Source: Actinomycetes bacterium
GTDB lineage: Bacteria > Actinomycetota > Thermoleophilia > Solirubrobacterales > Solirubrobacteraceae
DNA: 21,659 nt
Assembly: GCA_023429855.1 (NCBI GenBank)
Contig: JAEZDB010000501.1
Coordinates: forward strand, 1-21,659
Reading direction: 5' to 3'
Positions within the stretch are counted from its first letter, which is position 1, and the number at the start of each line of letters is the position of its first letter. The notes under the pieces were generated by a model. It was given only the letters and a program-made list of their open reading frames with translations. It made no database searches and was not told the origin of the DNA. The position numbers and the translations under genes were made by a program. Of this stretch, positions 7,008-15,810 are shown one piece after another.

Positions 7008-8672
7008 CTAGTTCCCGAAGACGCTGCGCTCGGTGCTGCTCGGGGCAGCCGGCAGCTGCGGGTACGTCGACAGGCGACCCGGCGCCAGCGAGAACTGCCC
7101 CTGCACGTTGCAGTCCACCGGAGCGGACTTCGGCGTTGTGGGAGCCGGGACCTCGCCGGGGGTGGTCCCGGCGGGGTTGCTGCGATCAGTCGTCGGCGTC
7201 GTCGGGAAGTAGCCGAACGGCGAGAAGGCCGAGTACCGGATCGCGTCGAGGAGGGACACGTCGGGAATACCCTTAGTCTGCGACGTCGACGTTTCCGACT
7301 CAAGCGAATTGAGCTGGGCGTTCGTGGTGTCGGGCAGCCGAGGCACCTTGGTCCCGCAGCTTTGTGCGCTGTAAGCGTCGGCGAGGCCCTGGCCGAGTTT
7401 ACTTGCCCAGCCTGCTCGCCGGTACGCGTTCCCTTGTTCAGTGGAGAAGCGGTTCGGGGACGCGGCCAGGCTGTTTGCCTGCAGCACCGCCATGCCGCGG
7501 ACGGCCTTCAGTGAGCCGCCGTCACGCGCGACCGGAACACTGCCGCCAACGCTCGTAGTGCTGGCCGAGACCAGGTTGCCGACTGCGCCCATCAGCTCGT
7601 CGCTGTAGAAGCCGGCGTACTCGAGGATCGGGTTGACCTCCTTGAGGAACGGATCGAGCCCGTCGAGGAGCACCGGCAGGACCTCAAGGGTCTTCTCAGC
7701 AGCGGGGAGGCCTTCCTTCGCGTTCTCGTTGACGCGCTCGACGCCTTCCAAGAGCTGCCGCAGCTCGGGCGACACTTCGGTAAGCGCCTTGCTGGCCGGC
7801 GCCAGTGCCCGTGCGGTCGGACGGAGCCGCTCGACCGCGGGGCCAGTGCTCTCTGCGAAGTCCTCGACGGCCTTCGTCCCGCTCTTGGTCGCGGTGAGGA
7901 ACTTGGGGAGCCGTTCGATCAGCGCGGTCAGCGCAGCGTCGTTCTCACCGGTCTGTCGGAAGACGCGCTCGCTCTCGCGAACGGCCCGTTCAAGCGCACC
8001 GCGCTGCTGCGTTGCAGCTTCGAGGACCGACCGCGAATCGCGCAGTCCAGATCGCAGGTACGGGGTCTGGTCGTTCAGCGTCTTGCTGACCTCAGCGAGT
8101 TCGCTGACGAAGCCCTGCGCCTGGACCAGCGCCTGGCCGGCGTTCGGTCCTTGTCCTTCGAGCCCCTTGCCGCCTTCCTGGACCCACTGCTGGAAGTACT
8201 TCCGCGTCTCTGGGTTGAACGTAGCGAACACCTCGTCGAGCTCGGTGGTCGTGCCGATGTCGGAGTTCGGGATCTGCCCACCCTCGGGAATCACGGGCTG
8301 GCCCTTGGCGTTCTGCGGGGGCGTGAGCGAGACGTACGTCTCGCCGAGCAGCGTCTTCTGGCGAAGCATCGCTTTGGTGCCCTTCGGCAGCGGCGCGAAG
8401 CGGCGCTGGATCTGGAGGGTCGCGATCGCGCGGCCGTCAGCACCCGGGACGACCTTTTTCACGCGGCCGATCCCGACACCGGCGATGCGGATGTCGGCCT
8501 CCACCGAGAGCGACGTCGCCTCTGGGAACGTCGCCGTGATGCGGTAGCCCTCCGCCTTGAAGGGCACGGCTCCGCCGAACTGCAGCCAGAGGAAGAGCGT
8601 GAGCCCGAAGCACGAGAGGGTGAAGATCACCATCGTGAGGATCTTTCCGAGTGTGGGGACCTGACGGTTCAT
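7008..8672 (-). CDS. MCE family protein, sixth of the operon (MceF position)
   Basis: MCE (mammalian cell entry/MlaD) protein of 554 aa, the longest of the six. It has an uncleaved membrane anchor near residues 10-32, then the MlaD beta domain (about 38-120), recognisable from EADIRIAGVGIGRVKKV and the KTLLGETYVSLTP strand. A long alpha-helical region (about 145-340) follows that would form part of the tunnel needle. The C-terminal 200 residues are low in helix, rich in Ser/Thr/Pro, and hold two cysteines. Its ATG overlaps the TAA of the gene before it (TAATG), so translation is coupled. In mycobacterial Mce complexes six different MCE chains form one heterohexamer; this is expected here too. 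Confidence 0.93.
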   Translation of the reverse strand: MNRQVPTLGKILTMVIFTLSCFGLTLFLWLQFGGAVPFKAEGYRITATFPEATSLSVEADIRIAGVGIGRVKKVVPGADGRAIATLQIQRRFAPLPKGTKAMLRQKTLLGETYVSLTPPQNAKGQPVIPEGGQIPNSDIGTTTELDEVFATFNPETRKYFQQWVQEGGKGLEGQGPNAGQALVQAQGFVSELAEVSKTLNDQTPYLRSGLRDSRSVLEAATQQRGALERAVRESERVFRQTGENDAALTALIERLPKFLTATKSGTKAVEDFAESTGPAVERLRPTARALAPASKALTEVSPELRQLLEGVERVNENAKEGLPAAEKTLEVLPVLLDGLDPFLKEVNPILEYAGFYSDELMGAVGNLVSASTTSVGGSVPVARDGGSLKAVRGMAVLQANSLAASPNRFSTEQGNAYRRAGWASKLGQGLADAYSAQSCGTKVPRLPDTTNAQLNSLESETSTSQTKGIPDVSLLDAIRYSAFSPFGYFPTTPTTDRSNPAGTTPGEVPAPTTPKSAPVDCNVQGQFSLAPGRLSTYPQLPAAPSSTERSVFGN

Positions 8673-10024
8673 TACTTACCGACGCAGTAGGCCGCGGCCG
8701 TTTGGCCGTTCGTGAGGACGGTCTGATTGTTCGAGACGCCTGCAAGATCGGCGACGAGACGGGACATGGGGCCTTGCGCGACAAGCTGACTCGTGAGCTT
8801 GGCGATATCGCAGTCGGACAGCAGTGCAGCACGAGCCACAGCTCCAGCGCTGTCTTGCATCGAAGTCAGCGACATCGTCGCGTGTCCGATGTAGCCGGCG
8901 AGCGTCAGAGCGCTGAGATCCTTGCCGGACGGCTTGTACGCGAATCCGTCAAACAGCTGGTTCAGCACCTCAGTGCCAGTCGAGACGTTCTTGATCGACG
9001 AGGACACGTTGTCGACGGCTGGCTTGAGTTTGGCGAGCGGCGCCTGGACTTCCTTCGCGAACGGGCGGAGGTCGTCACGGATCACTGGCGTAGCCGCGTT
9101 CATGAACTCGGTGAGTTCAGCAAGGCCGGCGTCGAACTTGCGGGTCGGACGCTCGAGCCTCGTCGACGCTTCACCGAGGTCGGAGCTGAGCTGGCCTGCC
9201 GTCTCAAGGAGGTCACGGGTCTTCTGGAGCGTCGCCGGGCTCTTGCGCACAATGTCGGCAAGGTCCTGGTCGCGGTCTGCAATCGCCGTGAAGGCCTCAG
9301 ACGAGCTGGCGACAAACGTGCCAAGCGCTTCGTCGTTCTTGCCCAGCGCATCGGCAACACGCGACAGGTTGGTCACGGCACGCGCAGCTTCCGCATTGCG
9401 GGACTTCGTCGCTCGCGCAATTCTCGCGGAGTAGACCGTCGCGGGTTCGAACTTCTTGAGGACCTCGCTGAGTTCCTTGCCACCCTCGCCGGAAAGCCCC
9501 TTCGCACCCTGCTGAAGAAGGATGGCCAGGTACGCGCGGGTGTCGATGTCGAACTCCGAGAGGATCTCTTCGAGCTCGACCGGAGTCATCGTGCGGGCCG
9601 ACGGAATGTTTCCGCCGGGCGGCAGGAGCGGAGCACCCTTCGTACCCGGATCGAGCTGGATCACCATGTCCTGAAGCGGGGTCCGTGCTCGGAGCGCCGC
9701 GGACGCGTCGCTGTGGATCCGATTCGAGTACTCGCGGCGGATCTTCATCGTCACGCGCCCGCGTCCGTTCACGAGTTCGACGTTGCCGATCTCGCCGACC
9801 GTGACCCCGGAGATGGTCACCGTCTGTCCCTGGCCGGGGACGACGGACTTCGCAGCGTGGAAGTCGGCGGTGTAGTCGACGAAATCGGAGCCGATAACGG
9901 GCACCCAGTTCGGGAGGTAGAACCGCTGGTTGCCAAGGATGTACGCCGCTGCCGCGAGGCCGAAGACGACGACGCCGACGATGGCGACGAACGAAACGAG
10001 GTAACGCTCAAAGACACGCTTCAT
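8672..10024 (-). CDS. MCE family protein, fifth of the operon
   Basis: MCE protein of 450 aa with an N-terminal anchor helix (about 9-32), the MlaD domain (about 48-130) including GQTVTISGVTVGEIGNVEL and the PLQDMVIQLDPG strand, and a long helical region up to about 340. The C-terminal end is short with a final Cys (AAAYCVGK) and lacks the Pro-rich tail of its neighbours. It starts 2 bp after the stop of the fourth MCE gene. In mycobacteria the fifth MCE (MceE) is the lipoprotein, but this protein has no lipobox, so subunit order differs from that model. Confidence 0.92.
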   Translation of the reverse strand: MKRVFERYLVSFVAIVGVVVFGLAAAAYILGNQRFYLPNWVPVIGSDFVDYTADFHAAKSVVPGQGQTVTISGVTVGEIGNVELVNGRGRVTMKIRREYSNRIHSDASAALRARTPLQDMVIQLDPGTKGAPLLPPGGNIPSARTMTPVELEEILSEFDIDTRAYLAILLQQGAKGLSGEGGKELSEVLKKFEPATVYSARIARATKSRNAEAARAVTNLSRVADALGKNDEALGTFVASSSEAFTAIADRDQDLADIVRKSPATLQKTRDLLETAGQLSSDLGEASTRLERPTRKFDAGLAELTEFMNAATPVIRDDLRPFAKEVQAPLAKLKPAVDNVSSSIKNVSTGTEVLNQLFDGFAYKPSGKDLSALTLAGYIGHATMSLTSMQDSAGAVARAALLSDCDIAKLTSQLVAQGPMSRLVADLAGVSNNQTVLTNGQTAAAYCVGK

Positions 10025-10026
10025 AG

Positions 10027-11499
10027 CTAGCCGGCGCTCCCGTCGGCCGGGCCATCAGGCAGGTTGAGGTTGGGCAGCATCTTCTTGTTGCACGGCTGAT
10101 CGAAGCGCCAAGGGGCTTGGGTGCCCGTCATCTTCGTGTCAGCTGGCTTGGCCGGTTTGGTGCTGTGCGGCGGGGCGTTGAGCGTTCCGAGGAAGCGCCT
10201 GTTCTGGCCGGTGTTCTTGTTCTCCCGTGGACCGGCAGGGTAGGTGTAGCCCTGCGCAGCGGCCGCACGGCCGTAAGGTCCGTTGGCGTCGTAGTTCTGA
10301 CCGGCGCTGTTCAAGCCAACCCATCCGCGCAGGAACTCCTGGAAGGAGGTAAGACCTGTCGTGAATTTGCCGTCGTTGATCGGCTGGTTTGCCGTCGGCA
10401 CGAGCACCTCGGTGGTGCACACGGAAAGGGCGTCGAGGTCGTCCAAAACGTCGGCCAGGTGCGGAGCGGACTCAGCTAGTCCTTCGGTGATCGGTTCGAT
10501 GCTCTTCACGAGCGCGCCCGCTTCGTCGTCCGACAGCAGGCCCTCGGATTGCGTCAGGAACGGGCCGGACGCGTCGACCAGGCCCGGAACTCGGTCAAGA
10601 CCAGCGGTGATGTTCTTCGAGACCTGGGTGATCGGACCGAGCGAAGCGCGGATCTGCGGCAGCGTCTCCTCGGCGGTGCGCACCGTTGCAGGCAGTTCTT
10701 GCACTCCGGCGCGGACCGCACTGGAGTTTTCTGCGAAGACGCTGACCGTGCGGTCGAGACCGTCGATGAGCTGCCCGAGTTCGTCGGCGTTGTCGGCGAG
10801 CGGGCCGCTGAGGCGAGCGAACGAGCGGATCGCGGCCGCGAGATCACCGCGGTCCTGGCCTTGCAGCGCACGCGCGAGCTTCTCGATGTCTTTGCCGGCT
10901 CCTGCAGCTGCCTTGATGGTGTCGTTCAGCGACTGGCCCGCAGACTCACCCTTCGTGAGCGCGTCTCTGTCGTTCTTGTCGACCTTCGCGAAGGCCTTGC
11001 CAACCTCCTGGATCACGACCTGGAGGTCGCGACGCTCAGGAGCTTGGAGCGTAGAAAGGATCTCATCGAGCTGCGGAGAGCGCGACGAGTTCGTGAGCGG
11101 GATCGTGTCGCCGTCTTCCATCGCGGGGTTGCTTGGAGCACCCGGGCTGAGGTCGAGGATGAAGTTGCCCTCGAGGAACAGGCGTGGGCGGATGCGGACG
11201 GTGGCACCTTCGCGAATCGGCAGGCCGTTCTCGTAGATGTCCATGTGGATGACCGCGGCCTCGGCGCCGTTGTAGCGCTCGACGCCGCTTACCTGGCCGA
11301 CGTTGACGCCGGCGATACGGACGAGTGAGCCCTTCTTGATGCCCGCCGAATCCTGCACCACGACGTTGGCGTGGAATGCGCGGGCGAACGGGTTGTCTTT
11401 CTTGAAGCCGTAGAAGACCAAGAACGACAGGATGATCACGAAGAGGATGCCGGCCCGCGTGGGGTTCCGGTAGCCGCGGCGTGCAGCACGAGGACTCAT
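10027..11499 (-). CDS. MCE family protein, fourth of the operon
   Basis: MCE protein of 490 aa. A basic N-terminus leads to an anchor helix (about 17-33), followed by the MlaD domain (about 43-125) with GSLVRIAGVNVGQVSGVE and LFLEGNFILDLSPG, then the helical region (about 140-350). The C-terminal portion contains aromatic/Asn-rich patches and a late Cys (DQPCNKKML). The ATG forms an ATGA overlap with the stop of the gene before it. A strong Shine-Dalgarno, GAGGAGG, lies seven bases upstream inside the Glu/Asp codons that end the preceding protein, so this start is well supported. Confidence 0.93.
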   Translation of the reverse strand: MSPRAARRGYRNPTRAGILFVIILSFLVFYGFKKDNPFARAFHANVVVQDSAGIKKGSLVRIAGVNVGQVSGVERYNGAEAAVIHMDIYENGLPIREGATVRIRPRLFLEGNFILDLSPGAPSNPAMEDGDTIPLTNSSRSPQLDEILSTLQAPERRDLQVVIQEVGKAFAKVDKNDRDALTKGESAGQSLNDTIKAAAGAGKDIEKLARALQGQDRGDLAAAIRSFARLSGPLADNADELGQLIDGLDRTVSVFAENSSAVRAGVQELPATVRTAEETLPQIRASLGPITQVSKNITAGLDRVPGLVDASGPFLTQSEGLLSDDEAGALVKSIEPITEGLAESAPHLADVLDDLDALSVCTTEVLVPTANQPINDGKFTTGLTSFQEFLRGWVGLNSAGQNYDANGPYGRAAAAQGYTYPAGPRENKNTGQNRRFLGTLNAPPHSTKPAKPADTKMTGTQAPWRFDQPCNKKMLPNLNLPDGPADGSAG

Positions 11500-13046
11500 T
11501 CGTCGTCCTCCTCAACGGGCGGCGGGTTCAGCGTGGAAGACGCAGGCGGGGCCGGACGGAACTTGTCGTTCTTCAGACTGACGACGCCCCGGGTCACCTT
11601 GCTGTTGATATCCGGCGCAGCTCCAGTCAGGCCAGGAAGGAACGGTGCCGGGCGCCCCTCGTTGCCAGGTTCACAGCGACCCCCGGCGCCGGTGACCGGC
11701 GTCGGATTGGTGTGGAGGTAGGGGTACTTTTCGAGCACGGTTCGGTCCTGCTGATTCCTTGCAGCGCTCGGATTGCTGGTGTACGCGCCGGCCGGGATCG
11801 GGCCACCCACTGAGGGAGCGGTGGCCGGGCTGCTCTCGCCGTTGGGCACGGCCCACTGGATCATCGGTAGGAGGCGCACCCAGTTACCAAGCGGGTCACC
11901 GTCAGACGTCGCGCTAGCGACGTTCATAAAGAGCCGGCTCGGGAAGCTGCAGACAGTCTGCGCGCGGCTCAGGCTCTCGAAGAGCGGCTGACCGCTGAGC
12001 GAGAGCTGCGTGACGCCGTCGAGACCGCGCGCGACCACAGAGCTGTTGCCGATGCGATCGAGCTGATCGAGCACCCGGTCGAAGTCCTTGGTGAACTGGG
12101 GCACTCCGGCCAAGCCCGTCACGCCGGCTTGGCTCGCGGCGGCGAGGTCGTCGGCGCCGTCGGCGAGGTTGTTGATGCTCGGCCGAAGGTCGCTGGCAAA
12201 CGCGATGTGCGGCCCGACGGCGGCGCGCGTTGCCGCGAGTGAGTTGGCAGTGGACGTGAGCGCATCCGGTGCGACGGCCAGCGTCTGATCGAGGGACGCG
12301 TCAGCACGCGCAAGGGCACCGGTCGTGCGGTCGAGCCCGCGGAAGAGGCCACCGGTCGCGTCACCTGCCGCAGCAAGCTCGCCCGTGAACTGCGAGAGCG
12401 CGGTCAGGAACGGCACGATGCCGTCTTGCTCGTCGGCGAGCACCTTGGCGACCGGCACGATGTTCTCGCTCAGCGGACCGGCGTCGTCGATCAGCTGGCC
12501 GATGACGGAGCCGCGACCGACGAGCGCGTTACCGAACGCCGTCACGCTGGAGATCACGCCGACGCGTGTGGGGTCGTCGAAGGTGTTCAAGAGCTGGTCG
12601 ATCTCGACCGGGTCGGGGGTCGAGTTCTCGAGGGGAATCTTTGAGCCCCAGGGGAATGTGCGCTTCTCAGGCCCTGGAGTCAGCTGGACGTACTTCAGGC
12701 CGAGGAGCGAGCGGGCACGGATGAGGACAGTCGTATCGATCGGGAGCTGCTCGGCACCCTGATCGAGCTTGAGCGTGAGCTCCGCCGTGACTTTGCCGTT
12801 CGGGTAGCTCTTCGGGACCGCTGCTTCGACGATGCCGACGCGCGTACCACCGACGCGCACTTCGTTGCCCGGCACGATGTTGGCCGCGTTCTTGACCTCG
12901 ACGTAGAGGACCTGCGACGGCACCCACGGCAAGCCGCGGTTGGCGTTGTAGGCCAGGAAGGTGGTGATGAGGACGAGCAGGACCGCGATCGAACCGATGA
13001 GCGCGGGGCTCATGCGGCTACCGCGTCCGCCGACGGCGCTACTCAC
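11496..13046 (-). CDS. MCE family protein, third of the operon
   Basis: MCE protein of 516 aa. It has a Gly/Arg-rich start, an anchor helix (about 15-33), the MlaD domain (about 44-128) marked by GNEVRVGGTRVGIVEA and ARSLLGLKYVQLTPG, and a helical region to about 350. The C-terminal region is Pro-rich and ends in an acidic tail (PPPVEEDDE). The start is a GTG at 13046 that overlaps the previous stop as GTGA; an ATG at 13013, just before the anchor helix, is an alternative, but neither has a clear Shine-Dalgarno. Coupling to the upstream gene favours 13046. Confidence 0.92.
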   Translation of the reverse strand: MSSAVGGRGSRMSPALIGSIAVLLVLITTFLAYNANRGLPWVPSQVLYVEVKNAANIVPGNEVRVGGTRVGIVEAAVPKSYPNGKVTAELTLKLDQGAEQLPIDTTVLIRARSLLGLKYVQLTPGPEKRTFPWGSKIPLENSTPDPVEIDQLLNTFDDPTRVGVISSVTAFGNALVGRGSVIGQLIDDAGPLSENIVPVAKVLADEQDGIVPFLTALSQFTGELAAAGDATGGLFRGLDRTTGALARADASLDQTLAVAPDALTSTANSLAATRAAVGPHIAFASDLRPSINNLADGADDLAAASQAGVTGLAGVPQFTKDFDRVLDQLDRIGNSSVVARGLDGVTQLSLSGQPLFESLSRAQTVCSFPSRLFMNVASATSDGDPLGNWVRLLPMIQWAVPNGESSPATAPSVGGPIPAGAYTSNPSAARNQQDRTVLEKYPYLHTNPTPVTGAGGRCEPGNEGRPAPFLPGLTGAAPDINSKVTRGVVSLKNDKFRPAPPASSTLNPPPVEEDDE

Positions 13047-14434
13047 TGGTCACCGCCCAAGACGAGATCCGCGGCAGCCTTCTCGGCGGTCTCAGCGCCC
13101 GGCTTCGCACTCGCACCGCTGGTCGAGGCAGAGTTCGTCGACTCGGTCGACGCTTTCAACCCCGGCGGGTTACTCACTGAACAACCCGACAAGAGGTTGG
13201 CGATCGCACCACAGTTGGTCACGTTCAGCACTGCACCGCGGAGGTAGTACCCGTTCTGATCGCGGCCGTTCATCGAGTACGCCACGCCGTAGATGGCATC
13301 CAGGAAGTAGTCGAGGCCGCCCGTGGTCCGGAAGTCGCCAAGGGCGAGGCCGAGCACGGAGCCCGAGGACTTCACGGCAGCAGAGGTCTTCACGAGGCGG
13401 TCGATGAGGGCGTTGTTCGTGTCGCTGGTGAGGATGTCGCCAGCGCGGTTCACCGTCGGACCGAGCGCGTTCACCGCCTGCGTGCCCTCCTTGGAGAGCT
13501 CCGGGAGGTCGTTGAGGATCGTCGCGAGGTCGTCGGAGGAGCGGTTGAGGTCGTCGGCGATGGGCTGAAGCTGATCAGCGAGCTCGTCGACCTTATCGAC
13601 GGTCGGGCTGACCTCGTCGAGCAGGTTGTTGAGCGAGGCGATCGACGCCTGCAGCTCGGACTTGCGCGACGCGAGACGCTTCGCCACCACGGCGCCGTTG
13701 CTGATCGTGCCAGAGACGGCCGCGCGCTCGTTGGCCAGCGACGCGAGCGTCTGATCCGACGACGTGACGAGGCTCTTGAGCATCTCTTCTTGCTCAGAGA
13801 GCTGCTTGAGGATGCGGTTGGCGTAGGTGAGGGCGTCGTTGCTCTTGGCGAGCGTCTTGGCGATCTCGTCGCCGCGGCCGGCGACGCCGGCACCCAGCTC
13901 GCGAATGATCACTGCGAACCGTTCACGCACCGACGAGGTGTTCATGTTGAGCAGCTGGTCGGGGTCGACCGGGACCGAGGTGTTCTCGACGGGGAGCAGG
14001 TGCTGACCGGCGTACGGGCCCTCAGCGATCGCGGGGATCTCCGGGGGCGCCGTCGCGCCCTCCGGGCGCTCCTGCGTGAGCTGACACTCGATGAAGCGCT
14101 CGCCGATCAGGGCCTGCGGGCGGATCTCGCACTTGGCGTCCTTCCGCATGTCCTGGAAGCCGGGATCGGTGATCGTGAACGTGACCGCGGCCTGGTTGTC
14201 GTCGGTGAGCTCGACGCTGTCGACGGCGCCGACCGACACGCCCGCAACGCGGACGTCGAGGCCGTTGGTGATGAATGAGGCGCTGTCGAAGATCGCGCGT
14301 ACCTGGTACCCGGTCTCCTCCGAGCCGCCGCAGGCAGCCAGCGACGTCGCCGCCACCGCGCCGAGCGTGACCGCGAGCCCGCGGACCGTGCGCGTACGTG
14401 CGCGCCCGTGAAGATCAGTCCGGCGCACGGTCAT
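13043..14434 (-). CDS. MCE family lipoprotein, second of the operon
   Basis: MCE protein of 463 aa exported as a lipoprotein. An Arg-rich n-region and hydrophobic stretch lead to the lipobox L-A-A-C with Cys35 as the lipidation site, followed by GGSEETGY. The MlaD domain (about 42-125) contains GLDVRVAGVSVGAVDSVEL and PQALIGERFIECQL, and the helical region runs to about 340. The C-terminal tail is Ser/Ala/Thr-rich. The ATG at 14434 overlaps the previous stop as ATGA; a longer GTG frame from 14464 is less likely. Among the six MCE genes this is the only one with a lipobox, the equivalent of MceE/LprK in mycobacteria, but it sits in second rather than fifth place. Confidence 0.92.
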   Translation of the reverse strand: MTVRRTDLHGRARTRTVRGLAVTLGAVAATSLAACGGSEETGYQVRAIFDSASFITNGLDVRVAGVSVGAVDSVELTDDNQAAVTFTITDPGFQDMRKDAKCEIRPQALIGERFIECQLTQERPEGATAPPEIPAIAEGPYAGQHLLPVENTSVPVDPDQLLNMNTSSVRERFAVIIRELGAGVAGRGDEIAKTLAKSNDALTYANRILKQLSEQEEMLKSLVTSSDQTLASLANERAAVSGTISNGAVVAKRLASRKSELQASIASLNNLLDEVSPTVDKVDELADQLQPIADDLNRSSDDLATILNDLPELSKEGTQAVNALGPTVNRAGDILTSDTNNALIDRLVKTSAAVKSSGSVLGLALGDFRTTGGLDYFLDAIYGVAYSMNGRDQNGYYLRGAVLNVTNCGAIANLLSGCSVSNPPGLKASTESTNSASTSGASAKPGAETAEKAAADLVLGGDQ

Positions 14435-15768
14435 GGTCCAGGCGGAACGTCGGAGGTGGAGCACTTCACGCGGCCGCCGTCGGTGAACGGCGCGGAGCCG
14501 TCAGACGTAGCTTGGGCGGCGCTGCCGGGGCAGCGGTTCGTCGTCGTCTGGTAGCCCTGGAGGCGGTTGACGAAGCTGTCACGCGCGATGAGGTCGGTCA
14601 CGTTGCCGCTGGTCGACGGCTGGAAGACATTGAGCACCGATGACAGGCGCAGGTAGTGACCGAAAGCGTCGTAGTTGGCCGAGACCTGGCCAAGGCCAGT
14701 CAGCGCCGCGACGATGTCGGGCGTGTAGGCGCGGGCTTCGCCGAGGAGCGGCGTCGCGTCGGCCAGCGCCTTCGGCACGGTCTTCGACGCCTTCTCCGAC
14801 GCCTTACCCACGTCGACCGACGCCTTCAGGAGGTCGGCAGCGTCGTTGTTCTCGCCCGGCTTGTTGAGCGCGCGGGCGACGGCAGCGATAGTCGGCTCGC
14901 CGCTGTTGAGCGTGTCGGTGACCTGCTCGAGCATCTCGGGCACACCGCCTCTGACCTGGTCGCCCTTAAGGATCAGCTGCTCGACCGCGTCGAGAGTCTC
15001 GGGAAGGTCGGTCATCACCGCGGTGGCCTCGTCGAGGACCTTCGGCGAGCGGGCGATCGTCTCGCCGATCTCGGTGCCGTTGCCGGCCGCGGCCTGCCCG
15101 GCGATCCCGGCGTTCGACGTGAGCCGCGAAATGGCCGCCGTGCGCTCCGACAGCGCGCCGGAGATGGCGGCGCCGTTGACGATGATCTCGCGCAGGGCGT
15201 CGTCGCCCTGGTTGATCGCCTCGGCAAGCTTGCGCGCCTCGCCGAGCGTGCCCGGCGCGTTCTCGATCGCCTTGCGCAGGTTCTCGGAGTTGCTCTCCAC
15301 GATCTGGGACTGGCCCTTCACGAACTGCTGAATGCCTTCACGCGTCTTCTCGTCGAGCGCGTTGATGAACTCGTCCTGGCCGACGATGCCGCGAACCTGG
15401 TCGCCCTGGAGCACCGAGCCTTCAGGCAGCTCCTTGGCGTTGTTGGGCGCAAGGTGCATCGCGATGTACTTGTTGGCCACGCCGCCGAGCGACGCAGCGC
15501 GGATCTGCGCGGACGTGCCCTCGCGCAGCGGTCCCAGTTCATCGACCTGGATGTCGATCTTCGCCTTGAGGTCGTCGGTGATGCCGATCTCCTTGACCGT
15601 GCCCATCGTCAGACCGTTGACTTTGAGCAGGTTGCCGGGGATCAGGCCGCCGGCGTCGTCGAAGACGAGCGTGTACTGGTCGCCCTCGTCACCGCGCAGG
15701 GCAACGAAGGCGAGTGCGAACACGCCGAGGACGATCGCCACGAGGGCGGCGATGCGGGACGGGGTCAT
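14431..15768 (-). CDS. MCE family protein, first of the operon
   Basis: MCE protein of 445 aa with an immediate anchor helix (about 5-25), then the MlaD domain (about 30-112) with GNLLKVNGLTMGTVKEIG and GGVANKYIAMHLAP. A helical region follows from about 130 to 350, and the C-terminus has two cysteines (NRCPGS and VKCSTS). It starts 42 bp after the ATPase gene stop, the largest gap inside the operon, with only a weak GAGGG before the ATG. It should be the first chain of the heterohexameric ring that sits on the permease pair. Confidence 0.92.
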   Translation of the reverse strand: MTPSRIAALVAIVLGVFALAFVALRGDEGDQYTLVFDDAGGLIPGNLLKVNGLTMGTVKEIGITDDLKAKIDIQVDELGPLREGTSAQIRAASLGGVANKYIAMHLAPNNAKELPEGSVLQGDQVRGIVGQDEFINALDEKTREGIQQFVKGQSQIVESNSENLRKAIENAPGTLGEARKLAEAINQGDDALREIIVNGAAISGALSERTAAISRLTSNAGIAGQAAAGNGTEIGETIARSPKVLDEATAVMTDLPETLDAVEQLILKGDQVRGGVPEMLEQVTDTLNSGEPTIAAVARALNKPGENNDAADLLKASVDVGKASEKASKTVPKALADATPLLGEARAYTPDIVAALTGLGQVSANYDAFGHYLRLSSVLNVFQPSTSGNVTDLIARDSFVNRLQGYQTTTNRCPGSAAQATSDGSAPFTDGGRVKCSTSDVPPGP

Positions 15769-15810
15769 CGGAGCGACCCTCGCTCATGTGCCGGGGGGTG
15801 AGGCACGTAG

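Noticed and set aside
8651..10030. Long plus-strand open frame (459 codons) opposite the fifth MCE gene
   Set aside because: Its codons mirror the MCE gene and the product has no domain pattern; the minus strand shows a clear anchor helix and MlaD domain.
14656..15801. Plus-strand open frame (381 codons) opposite the first MCE gene
   Set aside because: Antisense shadow, rich in Arg/Leu/Asp with no family resemblance, while the minus strand is a clear MCE protein.
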